DNA of 64,000 nucleotides from Pseudomonas fluorescens (GCF_902498065.1 NZ_CABVIR010000009.1:1-64000); one strand, 5' to 3'. Shown: positions 1-8,432, counted from the first letter of the stretch. Notes: generated by a model from the letters alone, not told the origin. A program made the numbers and translations.

Positions 1-929
1 ATGCCTTCGGCCGCCGCATCGCCAAAACCGTCGACGACCACACCACCGAATTCTTCTGGCAGGGCGACAACCTCGTCGCCGAAAGCAGCCGCGAGCATTA
101 CCGCAGCTACGTCTACGAACCCGGCACTTTCCGCCCATTGGCCATGCTCGACGGCAAAGGCCCGCGCAAGGCGTGCCCGTTTTACTACCAGCTCGATCAC
201 CTTGGTACGCCGCAGGAACTGACGGATTTTGGTGGCGAGATTGTCTGGTCGGCGAAGTACAACGCCTACGGAAAAGTCACGCATTTAGCAGTTGGCGGGG
301 GAGAGCAGCTCGAACAACCGCTGCGGTTTCAGGGGCAGTACTTTGATGTCGAGAGCGGTCTGCATTACAACCGGCATCGGTACTATGATCCGGAGGTAGG
401 GCGGTACCTGACGCCGGATCCTGTGAAGCTGGCGGGCGGGCTGAATCAGTACGGGTACGCGCTGAATCCTACGGGGTGGGTTGATCCGTTGGGGTTGGCA
501 TGTCTACCTTGCCCCGGTGATCCTGAAGGGCCGTATAGCGAAATTGTTCCGGGAGGAGGTTTGGCTGCGCATGAGGCGCAGGGTGGGCATCTAATTGCGA
601 AGCATATTGATAGGACCGAAGCACAGTTGCGAGACAGGCTTAGAGCAGAGCCAAATATACCCATCGCGTCGACGTTTCCTAGCAGGACTGCCGCGGAGAG
701 TACTGTCTCAAGTGTCATGGAGAAAAATAAAAAGACAATTGATGATTTTATGATAGGTAATGCACGGAAAATAGTGATCACAGAACCAATGTCAACACCG
801 GTAGGTGTTGGGGTTGTTCGGCTCAGTGGAAAGCTTGAATCACTAGCTGTTGTAAAATTAATACTTCAGAAATCGAGAAACTCTCCTTCTGGTTACATAA
901 TATTAACGGGGTATGCAAGTGATCGATAA
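1..929 (+). CDS. Rhs-family protein, C-terminal part, with RNase A-like toxin tip (5' truncated)
   Basis: The reading frame is open from base 3, so the gene starts before the window. The first ~165 residues are Rhs/YD-repeat core: YYQLDHLGTP, then FQGQYFD, HYNRHRYYDP and GRYLTPDP, closing with the conserved junction DPLGLA near base 500. The remaining ~140 residues are the variable tip. It resembles the CdiA-CT RNase A-like domain family: HEAQGGHLIAKHID supplies a conserved His, LRDRL an Arg, and the C-terminal TGY a Thr-x-Tyr pair, which fits the catalytic set I recall for the Yersinia kristensenii CdiA-CT. The inferred role is an RNA-degrading toxin delivered by contact or by type VI secretion. 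The tip (about 600-900) is visibly more AT-rich than the core, as expected for an exchanged toxin module. The stop overlaps the first immunity gene by 17 bases. The family call for the tip is from motifs only. Confidence 0.8.
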   Translation, partial: AFGRRIAKTVDDHTTEFFWQGDNLVAESSREHYRSYVYEPGTFRPLAMLDGKGPRKACPFYYQLDHLGTPQELTDFGGEIVWSAKYNAYGKVTHLAVGGGEQLEQPLRFQGQYFDVESGLHYNRHRYYDPEVGRYLTPDPVKLAGGLNQYGYALNPTGWVDPLGLACLPCPGDPEGPYSEIVPGGGLAAHEAQGGHLIAKHIDRTEAQLRDRLRAEPNIPIASTFPSRTAAESTVSSVMEKNKKTIDDFMIGNARKIVITEPMSTPVGVGVVRLSGKLESLAVVKLILQKSRNSPSGYIILTGYASDR

Positions 930-1215
930 ATCGTATGCTCAGCTTTTTCAGTTTTTGGGGGCTTACTTTAATGAGGACTGGATGTGCGAGTCCGGATTGG
1001 CTGATGATATTGTTCGGTCGTTCATAGTTGACTCGGCAGCAGAGACGATTTCGAATGTAATAGGAGAAATTACAATGCTTTTAGAGGTGCGCATGCCTGA
1101 GCCAGAGTTGAGAGAGTTTCTGCTAAAAAATATGAGTTGTTGTTACTGTTATTGGCATGAGTGGGCTTCAGGAGAAGATTGGCTAAAGCATGTTGTTAAT
1201 ATTCTTGGTGAATGA
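913..1215 (+). CDS. Immunity protein, CdiI_2-like (copy 1)
   Basis: This 100-residue protein starts inside the 3' end of the Rhs toxin gene, the usual place for a cognate immunity gene. The sequence has the CdiI-type layout: FQFLGAYFNEDW near the N-terminus, an acidic helical middle, and a C-terminal block CYWHEWASGEDWL. It resembles proteins annotated as contact-dependent growth inhibition immunity proteins (CdiI_2). It is inferred to bind and block the RNase A-like tip encoded just upstream. Base composition is AT-rich like the toxin tip. The start at 913 has no strong ribosome binding site and is probably translationally coupled. It overlaps the next gene by 4 bases. Confidence 0.72.
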   Translation: MQVIDKSYAQLFQFLGAYFNEDWMCESGLADDIVRSFIVDSAAETISNVIGEITMLLEVRMPEPELREFLLKNMSCCYCYWHEWASGEDWLKHVVNILGE

Positions 1216-1556
1216 GATGTTTTTGGTTTGCAGGTCGATTATTTGTTGTTGTTGATATTGTCGTACGACTTTCCGAGCTGCACGATTTTTTTGGCGCGTA
1301 CTTTCATCAGGACTGGGTAACTGAGTATGGCGCGGCAGAGCAAGTGATTGACGCGTTCTTGGCTGACTCCGATCCTGAGGATCTAAAGTTGGTTCAGCAA
1401 GAACTTGGCTTTTTGCTTGAACAAAGGAAGAGTGAACGGGAGTTAAAGGAGTACTTATTGAAGGAGCTGAGCTGTTACTACAGCTACTGGAATGAGTGGG
1501 AATCAGGCGAAGCATGGTTGTGTCATATTGCTAAAAAGTTGGGCAGCAAAATTTGA
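1212..1556 (+). CDS. Immunity protein, CdiI_2-like (copy 2)
   Basis: This is a paralogue of the preceding gene. It shares the layout FFGAYFHQDW, then YLLKELSCYYSYWNEWESGEAWL. It is 114 residues as read from the ATG at 1212, which overlaps the previous stop (ATGA). The family homology begins only around residue 20 (RLSELHDFFGAYF), and the first 19 residues are hydrophobic and unlike copy 1. No other start codon lies in frame between them, so the extension is either real or the trace of an upstream frameshift or fusion. Two immunity genes behind one toxin suggest that copy 2 is an orphan from a displaced toxin module, or that it protects against toxins of neighbouring strains. The role is inferred. 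Confidence 0.68.
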   Translation: MRCFWFAGRLFVVVDIVVRLSELHDFFGAYFHQDWVTEYGAAEQVIDAFLADSDPEDLKLVQQELGFLLEQRKSERELKEYLLKELSCYYSYWNEWESGEAWLCHIAKKLGSKI

Positions 1557-1689
1557 TGGTTTTGCTGATAACGGGAAACGAAATTTCTGGGCAAGGTCGT
1601 CGGAAGTTTCCTTCAATTTCTATCGGATTCCATGAACTGGCGCGTAACGTGTTCCATGGATAGTCTCTGGTGGTCACTGAAAATTCAGT

Positions 1690-1913
1690 GATGGGGGTGT
1701 AGGAACCCTTCAAGACCAGAGAGGACGCTTTGGCGTCGACACCTGAATTGCGGCCATCAACATGCGTCCGTAAGATCAGTTGCGGCGGCTGTACGCGGGC
1801 ATGCTTCGGCGTGGTCGAGTTCTCTGGTCTCGATATTCCTACCCCGCGTATAGCTGCCACCCAAGCCTGTAGGAAGGCCGATGGTAGCTTCCCTTCTTAC
1901 CAGAGGTTTAAAA
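1690..1913 (+). promoter_or_regulatory. Long leader-like segment before small poly-C gene
   Basis: About 220 bases with no convincing gene lie directly before the ATG at 1914. From memory, very similar blocks (a GTGTAGG...CTTCAAGACC start, a TCAGTTGCGGCGGCTGTA middle, a TAGCTGCCACCCAA segment and a CAGAGG Shine-Dalgarno end) precede short DUF3077/DUF6124-type genes in other pseudomonads and are often mis-called as small ORFs. A short stem TGGTA/TACCA (about 1882-1902) sits just before the ribosome binding site. A cis-acting leader or promoter cassette is inferred. Nothing else is seen in 1557-1689. Confidence 0.4.
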
Positions 1914-2238
1914 ATGACAAATCTTCACCCCGATCCACCCTACGAAAAACCAGCCCCCCCCCCCCGAAAACCGCTTCATGGCGCTCACCAGCAACTGCGA
2001 CGACATGCCCACCTTGTTCGTCGATACCCTCGCACCACTTGACGTTTTATACGACGCGGCCAGCTATCGAATCCGCGCCGTCACCCAAGTCATGGAAAAC
2101 CTGTCGATGCGCGGCTCGATCGAATGTCAGTCGTTCATCCTCAGTGATTTCGCCTTGCTCTGCGCCATTCCGTTGCGGGACGGGTGTGATGTGCTGGATG
2201 TGTTGGGGCGGCGGTTGAAGGCTCGGCCTTCGGCGTAG
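1914..2238 (+). pseudogene. Small Pseudomonas protein gene frameshifted at a 12-C tract
   Basis: An ATG at 1914, preceded by CAGAGG, opens MTNLHPDPPYEKPAPPP. A run of 12 C (1954-1965) then throws it out of frame. With 11 C the frame continues through ENRFMALTSNCDDM and ends at 2238, giving one protein of about 107 residues. Most of the protein is otherwise readable only from the internal ATG at 1978 (86 residues). The opening and size resemble short DUF3077/DUF6124-type proteins of pseudomonads, whose function I do not know. The gene may be phase-variable by slippage, truly broken, or affected by a sequencing error in the homopolymer. Its upstream leader-like segment is described separately. 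Confidence 0.55.
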
Positions 2239-2362
2239 CGCCGCTGAATGCTGAATGGTCGTTTCCATGCGCCGCGTGGGAACGATCACTGCCCGCTCGG
2301 CCGCGAAGCCCTGACGTTCGCCTCGGTACAAGGTAAACTTCCCGACCTTCGCAGGAGCAATC

Positions 2363-3202
2363 ATGAATTATCGTCACGCCTTCCATGCCGGCAATCACGC
2401 CGATGTGTTCAAACACCTGACCTTGACCCGCCTCATCGCCCTGATGTCGCGCAAGGAGCAGCCGTTTGCCTATCTCGACACTCACGCCGGCATTGGTCTG
2501 TATGACCTGCAGGGTGATCAGGCGAGCCGTACCGGTGAGTACCTGGAAGGCATTGCGCGGTTGTGGGATCAGCCGGATCTGCCGGCGTTGACCGCCGATT
2601 ACATGAAGGTGCTGTACGACATGAACCCGGATGGCCAGTTGCGCTACTACCCGGGTTCGCCGGAGCTGGCGCGGCGGCTGACGCGGCCGCAGGATCGGCT
2701 GATGCTCAACGAAAAGCACCCCGAAGACGGTGTGTTGCTCAAGGACAACATGGCCGGGGACCGTCGGGTGAAGGTTCACTTGGGCGAAGGCTGGCATGTG
2801 CCGCGTGCGATGTTGCCGGTGCAGGAGAAGCGGGCGGTGATGCTGATCGATCCGCCGTTTGAGCAGCTCGATGAAATGCAGCGTTGTGCGGCGTCGCTGA
2901 AAGAGGCGATTGGCCGGATGCGCCAAACCGTGGCGGCGATCTGGTACCCGGTGAAGGACCAGCGCATGTTGCGGCGTTTTTATCAGGACCTGGCCGGCAC
3001 GGGCGCGCCGAAGTTGTTGCGGGTGGAGTTGCTGGTGCATCCGCTGGATACGCCGAATAGCCTGAACGGTTCCGGGTTGGCGATTGCCAATCCGCCGTGG
3101 GGGCTGGAAGAGGAATTGCGTGAGTTGCTGCCGTGGTTGTCCAAGAAGCTTGGCCAGACCCAGGGCGGGTGGCAGATGGATTGGTTGATTGCCGAGAGTT
3201 GA
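2363..3202 (+). CDS. rlmJ: 23S rRNA (adenine-2030-N6)-methyltransferase RlmJ
   Basis: RlmJ methylates A2030 of 23S rRNA using S-adenosylmethionine. The 279-residue protein begins with the family signature MNYRHAFHAGNHADVFKH. YLDTHAGIGLYDL forms the cofactor-binding loop, and the catalytic motif DPPFE follows VMLI at about residue 160. Length and motifs are full. The ATG is preceded by a good ribosome binding site (GCAGGAGCAATC). The gene is alone, with a REP pair downstream separating it from convergent msrA. The call is firm. Confidence 0.93.
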   Translation: MNYRHAFHAGNHADVFKHLTLTRLIALMSRKEQPFAYLDTHAGIGLYDLQGDQASRTGEYLEGIARLWDQPDLPALTADYMKVLYDMNPDGQLRYYPGSPELARRLTRPQDRLMLNEKHPEDGVLLKDNMAGDRRVKVHLGEGWHVPRAMLPVQEKRAVMLIDPPFEQLDEMQRCAASLKEAIGRMRQTVAAIWYPVKDQRMLRRFYQDLAGTGAPKLLRVELLVHPLDTPNSLNGSGLAIANPPWGLEEELRELLPWLSKKLGQTQGGWQMDWLIAES

Positions 3203-3243
3203 TGGCTGATCAGATGTTTTGATGGCGTCTGATCGGGCGCCTT

Positions 3244-3329
3244 CGCGGGCAGGCCCGCTCCCACAGGTTTTGTGTTTGACCACAATTTTGTGATCGACAT
3301 AGATCCTGTGGGAGCGGGCTTGCCCGCGA
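3244..3329. repeat. REP pair (inverted), GCGGGC type
   Basis: Two inverted copies of the Pseudomonas REP palindrome, 3244-3266 and 3306-3329 (CTGTGGGAGCGGGCTTGCCC type), face each other between convergent rlmJ and msrA. Together they form a REPIN-like unit that may also act as an mRNA 3' stabiliser or weak terminator. Confidence 0.85.
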
Positions 3330-3346
3330 TGCTTTCAGGGCCTGAA

Positions 3347-3994
3347 TCAGATCGGGCAGGTCACGCCTGTGCCGCCAATCCCGCAATACCCTTCAGGGTT
3401 TTTCGCCAGGTACTGCTGGTGATACGCCTCGGCGAAGTAGACCGTCGGCGCTTCTTCGATTTCGGTGGTGATGGTGCCTTTGCCGGCCTTGGTCAGCTCA
3501 GCCTGGAACACTTTCTTGCTGGCCTGGGCCGCGTCCAGTTGGGTCGGGTTGGTGGCGTAGATCACTGAACGATACTGCGTGCCGATGTCATTGCCCTGAC
3601 GCATGCCCTGAGTCGGGTTGTGCAATTCCCAGAACATCTTCAGCAGCGCTTCGTAGCTGACTTTTGCCGGCTCGTAGACCACGAGCACGACTTCGCTGTG
3701 GCCGGTCAGGCCCGAGCAGACTTCTTCATACGTCGGGTTTGGCGTGAAGCCGCCGGCGTAACCCACCACCGTGCTGACCACACCTTCGCGCTGCCAGAAC
3801 TTGCGTTCCGCGCCCCAGAAGCAACCCAGGCCGAAGATCGCGAAATCCACGTCCATGGCGAAGGGGCCCAGCAACGGGGCGTCGTGGACGAAGTGTTTTT
3901 CCGGCAGGTTCATAGGCGTTTCACGGCCAGGCAGAGCTTGTTCTTTAGTCGGGAGCACGTTTTTGTTCACCAGGATTTCCGAGCGCAGAACCAT
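3347..3994 (-). CDS. msrA: Peptide methionine sulfoxide reductase MsrA
   Basis: MsrA reduces methionine-S-sulfoxide in proteins and as free amino acid, repairing oxidative damage in the cytoplasm. The protein is 215 residues. The catalytic Cys is at position 58 in GCFWGAER. Resolving cysteines are in the tail GYCGIGGTGVTC (C204, C213). The family blocks GYAGG, YEEVCSGLTGHSE and GTQYRS are all present. It has the long N-terminal arm (about 50 residues) typical of the E. coli-type enzyme. Downstream of dipA on the same strand, matching the order I recall for P. aeruginosa. Confidence 0.95.
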   Translation of the reverse strand: MVLRSEILVNKNVLPTKEQALPGRETPMNLPEKHFVHDAPLLGPFAMDVDFAIFGLGCFWGAERKFWQREGVVSTVVGYAGGFTPNPTYEEVCSGLTGHSEVVLVVYEPAKVSYEALLKMFWELHNPTQGMRQGNDIGTQYRSVIYATNPTQLDAAQASKKVFQAELTKAGKGTITTEIEEAPTVYFAEAYHQQYLAKNPEGYCGIGGTGVTCPI

Positions 3995-4057
3995 AATCAG
4001 TCCTCTCAGTCAGGTTGAATTGTCAGACACGCAGTTTGCCCGAGTGCAGCCTCGCTG

Positions 4058-6751
4058 TCAGGCGATTGGGCCGCGCGGGTAGCGCTTGAGCTTTTCGATC
4101 AGCTCGGTGCCCGGGATCGGTCGGTCGAACAGGTAACCCTGGCCGACGTCGCAGCGGTGGCGGCGCAGGAAAGCCAACTGTTCGGCCGTCTCGATGCCTT
4201 CAGCCACGACCTTGAGTTTCAGGTTGTGCGCCATGGCGATCACCGCAGAGGTGATTTCCATGTCGTCCTGGTTGTCCGGGATTTCGTGAATGAAGCTTCG
4301 ATCGATCTTAATGATGTCGATGGGGAATTTTTTCAAGTAACTGAGCGACGAGTAACCGGTGCCGAAGTCGTCCATGGCCAGGGTCAGGCCCAAGCGCTTG
4401 AGCTGGTCGAGCTGCAAGTGGGTGTCTTCGGTGGCTTCCAGCAGCAGGCCTTCGGTCAGTTCCAGCTCCAGCAGGCTCGGCGGCAGCGCTTCTTCCTTGA
4501 GGATATTGGCGATCGACGACACCAGGTCCGGGTCGGAGAACTGCTTGGGTGACAGGTTGATCGCCACTTGCAGATTACCCAGGCCAGCGGCGGTCAGGTC
4601 TTTGCTCATGCGACAGGCCTGGCGGGCGATCCATTTGCCGATTGGAATGATCAACCCGGTTTCTTCGGCGACGCTGATGAACTGGTCCGGGCGGATCATG
4701 CCTTTTTCCGGATGGTTCCAGCGCAGCAGCGCTTCCATGCCCAGCAAGCGGCCGCTGCGCAGGCAGAGCTTGGGCTGGTAGAACACGTCCAGTTCGTTTT
4801 GCGTCAGGGCGCGGCGCAGGTTGTTCTCGACGAACAGTTTGTAACTGGCCTCGGCGTTCAGCGCTTCGGTGAACACCTGGACCTGATGCTTGCCGTTGGC
4901 CTTGGCCTTGTGCAGCGCGAGGCCGGCGTTACGCATCAGGGTCTGTGGATCGCGCCCGTGCAGCGGCGCGCAAGCCAGGCCCACGGAGCCGGTGACGCTG
5001 ATCAACTGGTTATCGACGAACATCGGTTTGTCGAGGGTCGCCAGCAGTTGATTGGCGACTTGCTGGCCCATCGCGAGGTCGGTGTTGTCCAGCAGTACGG
5101 CAAATTCGTTACTGGCGAAACGCGCCAGGCTGCCGCTCGGGATCAGGCTGTTGCGCAGGCGTCGGGCCAGGCTGATCAGCAGTTTGTCGCCGGTCTGGTG
5201 GCCGAGGCTGTCGTTGATCCGCTTGAAGTTGTCGATGTCCACCAGCAGCAGGCTGATGGGGGTATCGCTGTCTCGGGCGAAGCGTTCATCGAGGTTGCGG
5301 ATAAACGCCGGTCGGTTGCCGAGGTTGGTCAGGTTGTCGGTATAGGCCAAGCGCTCGATGCGTTGCTGGGCGAGCTTGGTCTGGGTGATGTCTTCGTAGA
5401 TGCCGATGTAATGCGTCAGCTCGCGGTTGTCGCCATATACCTTGGAAATCGACAACTGGCCCCAGTAGGGTTCGAGGTTTTTGCGCCGGCTCTTGAATTC
5501 GCCCTGCCAACTGTTGCTCTTGACCAGCGCCGAGGGCGCGTCGAACAGCAGTTCGCTGAGGTTTTCCAGGGCCGGCAGTTCCGACAGTCGCTGGCCGTGG
5601 ACTTCTTCAGTGGTGTACTGGGTGATCGCGGTGAAGCTCGGGTTGACGTATTCCACCACGCCGTCGCAATTGACCAGCAAAAAGGCGTTGGCGCTTTGCT
5701 CGACCGCACGCTGAAACAGGTGCAGGGCGCTGGTGGCGGTGCGGCGATTGTGGTTGTTGATGACCTGGGCGAATTGGTCGGCCAACTCGCCGGCGAAGGC
5801 GATTTCGTCGGACTGCCAGGCGCGGGTTGCCCCGATCTGTTCGAGGCAGAGCACGCCGACCACCTGGCCATCGACGCGAATGCTGGCATCGAGCATCGCG
5901 TTCACATCGCGAGCGCGCAGGCTTTCGGCCATTTCCCGGGTGCGTGGATCACGAATCGCATTGTGGGCATCGATTGCCCGGCTGCCATGCAGTGCGTCCA
6001 TGTAATCGGGGAAGCCGCTGACGTCGATCGGCTCCGGGATTACGTATTCCTGAGGGGCGCGGTGATAGGCCGAGATCGGCACCAGCATCGAACCGTTGAG
6101 GTTCCACAGGCTGGCGCAGTCGATTTGGTAGATGTCACAGGCGCTGCGGGTGATCAGTTCGGCGGCTTCTTGCAGGGAATTGCCGGAGCTGTAGCGCTGA
6201 CGGGTCAGCAGCAGGATCAGGTCTTGCTGGGCGCGCACGCGGTCCAGGTGCAATAGCTGTTCCTGTTGGGCACGCTGATTGAGTTCCAGGGCGATCTGCA
6301 GGCGCGAGTTCTGGGTTTCGAGGTCCAGTGCCGGCAGCAGCGGCTCGCCGTCGAACATGCCGTCAACGACCAGCAGGTAGCCGCGCAGCAAGTGCCGATT
6401 ATGTTGTTTGTAGGCTTCGCCCAGTTCCAGCAGGCTCAAGGTGCCTGCGGCTGTGTGCAAGGTGTAGCGGATCAGGTAATGCGGGCTTTCGGTGAGCTGT
6501 TGCTGGATCGCGTCATGCAGCTGATAGCGCGCTTCGGGCTCCATCAGGCTGGCGTAGGGCGAACCGACCAGCGCACAGAGCTCCACCGCCGGCAGGCCGA
6601 ACTGTCGCTCGCAATTGGGATCGAGAAACAGCAGTGCCCAGCTGGGTTCATTCAGCCGTTCGAAACGCAGCATGCCGAGCCGCGAGGGCACGGGCAACTG
6701 CGTCACTACCTCGGCCACCATACGGCTGGCGGCATCGGGTTGGCTTTTCAT
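4058..6751 (-). CDS. dipA: c-di-GMP phosphodiesterase DipA (PAS-GAF-PAS-degenerate GGDEF-EAL)
   Basis: This signalling protein of about 897 residues is inferred to hydrolyse cyclic di-GMP and so affect biofilm dispersal. An N-terminal PAS-like segment (~20-130) is followed by a GAF domain (~175-350), a PAS domain (~360-480), a GGDEF domain (~490-645) and an EAL domain (~660-890). The GGDEF signature is replaced by ASNEF, so cyclase activity is not expected. The EAL side is intact, with EALLRW and DDFGTGYSSL. An ASNEF site and the position next to msrA both fit P. aeruginosa DipA as I recall it. I chose the ATG at 6751 (MKSQPDA). An ATG at 6856 and a TTG at 6865 would add 35-38 unconserved residues. 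No predicted membrane span was seen, so the protein is probably cytosolic. Confidence 0.85.
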   Translation of the reverse strand: MKSQPDAASRMVAEVVTQLPVPSRLGMLRFERLNEPSWALLFLDPNCERQFGLPAVELCALVGSPYASLMEPEARYQLHDAIQQQLTESPHYLIRYTLHTAAGTLSLLELGEAYKQHNRHLLRGYLLVVDGMFDGEPLLPALDLETQNSRLQIALELNQRAQQEQLLHLDRVRAQQDLILLLTRQRYSSGNSLQEAAELITRSACDIYQIDCASLWNLNGSMLVPISAYHRAPQEYVIPEPIDVSGFPDYMDALHGSRAIDAHNAIRDPRTREMAESLRARDVNAMLDASIRVDGQVVGVLCLEQIGATRAWQSDEIAFAGELADQFAQVINNHNRRTATSALHLFQRAVEQSANAFLLVNCDGVVEYVNPSFTAITQYTTEEVHGQRLSELPALENLSELLFDAPSALVKSNSWQGEFKSRRKNLEPYWGQLSISKVYGDNRELTHYIGIYEDITQTKLAQQRIERLAYTDNLTNLGNRPAFIRNLDERFARDSDTPISLLLVDIDNFKRINDSLGHQTGDKLLISLARRLRNSLIPSGSLARFASNEFAVLLDNTDLAMGQQVANQLLATLDKPMFVDNQLISVTGSVGLACAPLHGRDPQTLMRNAGLALHKAKANGKHQVQVFTEALNAEASYKLFVENNLRRALTQNELDVFYQPKLCLRSGRLLGMEALLRWNHPEKGMIRPDQFISVAEETGLIIPIGKWIARQACRMSKDLTAAGLGNLQVAINLSPKQFSDPDLVSSIANILKEEALPPSLLELELTEGLLLEATEDTHLQLDQLKRLGLTLAMDDFGTGYSSLSYLKKFPIDIIKIDRSFIHEIPDNQDDMEITSAVIAMAHNLKLKVVAEGIETAEQLAFLRRHRCDVGQGYLFDRPIPGTELIEKLKRYPRGPIA

Positions 6752-6950
6752 GGAGGGAAACTCGCTTCGAATGTTCTGATCGCGCCGGGCTCTCGCCCTC
6801 TTTACTGTTGCCTGCGGCAAGGTTGCATCATTGCGACACCGACTGACAAGAGACATGAAGGCCAAGTGCTATAAGAATATGTCGGCCGACGTGAACATTT
6901 CTTCAGTAATGGCTGAAAACTAACGTATTTGGCTGGAAAAAGCGTTGCTG

Positions 6951-7015
6951 ATCGCCAGCAAGCTGGCTCCTGCAGAGGATCGCGTCAATCCTGCAGGAGC
7001 CGGCTTGCTGGCGAT
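6951..7015. repeat. REP pair (inverted), CCAGC..GCTGG type
   Basis: Two facing copies of a REP variant, ATCGCCAGCAAGCTGGCTCC at 6951 and its near reverse complement ending at 7015, lie between dipA and the PhoD-like gene. They are closely spaced (about 15 bases apart) and include CTGCAG inner ends unlike the other REPs here. Confidence 0.8.
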
Positions 7016-7025
7016 GTTTGCGGCA

Positions 7026-8432
7026 TCACCGCAACGTAATGCTCGTCAACTGCAAAAATTTGCCATCCCGGTCGTGATAACGGACGCGGATCTGTTCTGT
7101 TTCCACAATCAGATGCGCGAAATTGTCCTGGCTGATGACCTGGCTGGTCAGCTCATGCCGAAAATCTCCGTCGGCAGTCCGCACCAAAGGCTGATCGAGG
7201 ATGAAGGTGGAGGCCTTGGCGTAGGGCAGCAGTTTGCTGTTGCACAGCGGCGAGGAGACGATGGTGTGTACCTCGAAGTCCGGGTCTTCGCTGTGGGTCA
7301 ATCGACTGGTCAGGGAGCCGTGTACATCCCCGGACACGAAGAAGACGTTCTTGATGCGACGTGTACGAATAGTCTCCAGCAACCGCAGGCGTTGTTCCGG
7401 AAAGGCTTGCCAGGCGTCATCGCCCAGGCGTTTGCGGTCGGGGTAGAACATCACGCTGGTGACCACGAATTTGATCCGGGCCGGGCTGTGGATCAGCCAG
7501 TTGCACAAGGCTGTTTCCTGCTCCTCGTCGAGAATGCGCCGATCGCCTGCAGACAGATTGCGCCGGGTTCGGCTGTCGGTGACAAACCATTCGATATCAC
7601 CGTGGGTGAATTGATACCAGTAGCGCTCCAGGGGGCGATGGATATTTCCATCTTCAAGCAACTTATGAGCCGGGCTGTGGCTGGCTTGATATAACTCATA
7701 GGCGGCAATGGCATTGTTATAGAGATGGTCGTCGTTTTTGTTTTTATTGGCGGGCCAGTTGTCTTCGATTTCATGGTCGTCGAGGATCATGTAAGTCGGC
7801 GTGCCGGACATCAACTTTGCAATGTGCGGCTGGGAGAACGCCATGCGGTACTTGTTAAGTATTTCCTTGTACTCCCGATCAGGGGCGATGATGTTCAAAT
7901 CATCGATATAAACCTGGTCGCCGGTCATCAACAGGGCGCTGATGGGCGTTTCGGCACGCTGCGCCAGGTTCGTGATGGAGGCAAAGATCCGGTCGCCCCG
8001 ATGCGGGAATGAAGGCGCACCGACCGTCATCCGCAGGTAACGGCACGAGCCGACGATGTACGCCCGTGGCGCAACGGGATTGTTGGACTGGGTGCTGAAA
8101 CGGTAGACATCCCGGGGCCATTGCAGCGGCAGTTCCTGAATTGTCTCCACGGTGTGCACCGGGCTCATGGGGCTGAACCAGCCTGCCTGGTATTCGTACT
8201 CGGTATCGGCGGTGAGGTCGTTGAGGGCAAAGACGTCGCACATGTCGCGCGCGTTTGTCAGTTGAATGAAAATTCCTTTGGACCAAGGGGTGTCGCCATG
8301 GCGTCGATATCGAATTCCACCAAATACCAAAGCATCTTTCTGTAATTCGCCACGTAAAAAGATACGTGCGTGATGAGCTGTAGTGTGGCCAATAATCGGG
8401 CCGACTGTAGGTTTAAACATATTCGAATCCAT
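7026..8432 (-). CDS. PhoD-like alkaline phosphatase D family protein
   Basis: This 468-residue protein has the metal-binding motifs of the PhoD-like metallophosphatase family: SCRY, then GDQVYIDD, then DDHEIEDNW, and later SGDVHGS. It is inferred to be a phosphomonoesterase or phosphodiesterase. An N-terminal beta-rich segment (VGPIIGHTTAHHARIFLRG, about residues 10-28) resembles the extra domain of PhoD proteins. Unlike secreted PhoD there is no clear twin-arginine or Sec signal peptide, so a cytoplasmic location is likely and the substrate is unknown. The ATG at 8432 is used; an ATG four codons later is equally possible, and neither has a strong ribosome binding site. Confidence 0.8.
   Translation of the reverse strand: MDSNMFKPTVGPIIGHTTAHHARIFLRGELQKDALVFGGIRYRRHGDTPWSKGIFIQLTNARDMCDVFALNDLTADTEYEYQAGWFSPMSPVHTVETIQELPLQWPRDVYRFSTQSNNPVAPRAYIVGSCRYLRMTVGAPSFPHRGDRIFASITNLAQRAETPISALLMTGDQVYIDDLNIIAPDREYKEILNKYRMAFSQPHIAKLMSGTPTYMILDDHEIEDNWPANKNKNDDHLYNNAIAAYELYQASHSPAHKLLEDGNIHRPLERYWYQFTHGDIEWFVTDSRTRRNLSAGDRRILDEEQETALCNWLIHSPARIKFVVTSVMFYPDRKRLGDDAWQAFPEQRLRLLETIRTRRIKNVFFVSGDVHGSLTSRLTHSEDPDFEVHTIVSSPLCNSKLLPYAKASTFILDQPLVRTADGDFRHELTSQVISQDNFAHLIVETEQIRVRYHDRDGKFLQLTSITLR

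Noticed and set aside
1730..2218. 162-codon frame across the leader and poly-C tract
   Set aside because: It runs through leader DNA and changes frame relative to the real small gene; its composition is not protein-like.
2141..3283. 380-codon frame opposite rlmJ
   Set aside because: Shadow of RlmJ, which has full family motifs.
4568..6256. 562-codon open frame opposite dipA
   Set aside because: Antisense shadow of dipA, whose domains are clear.
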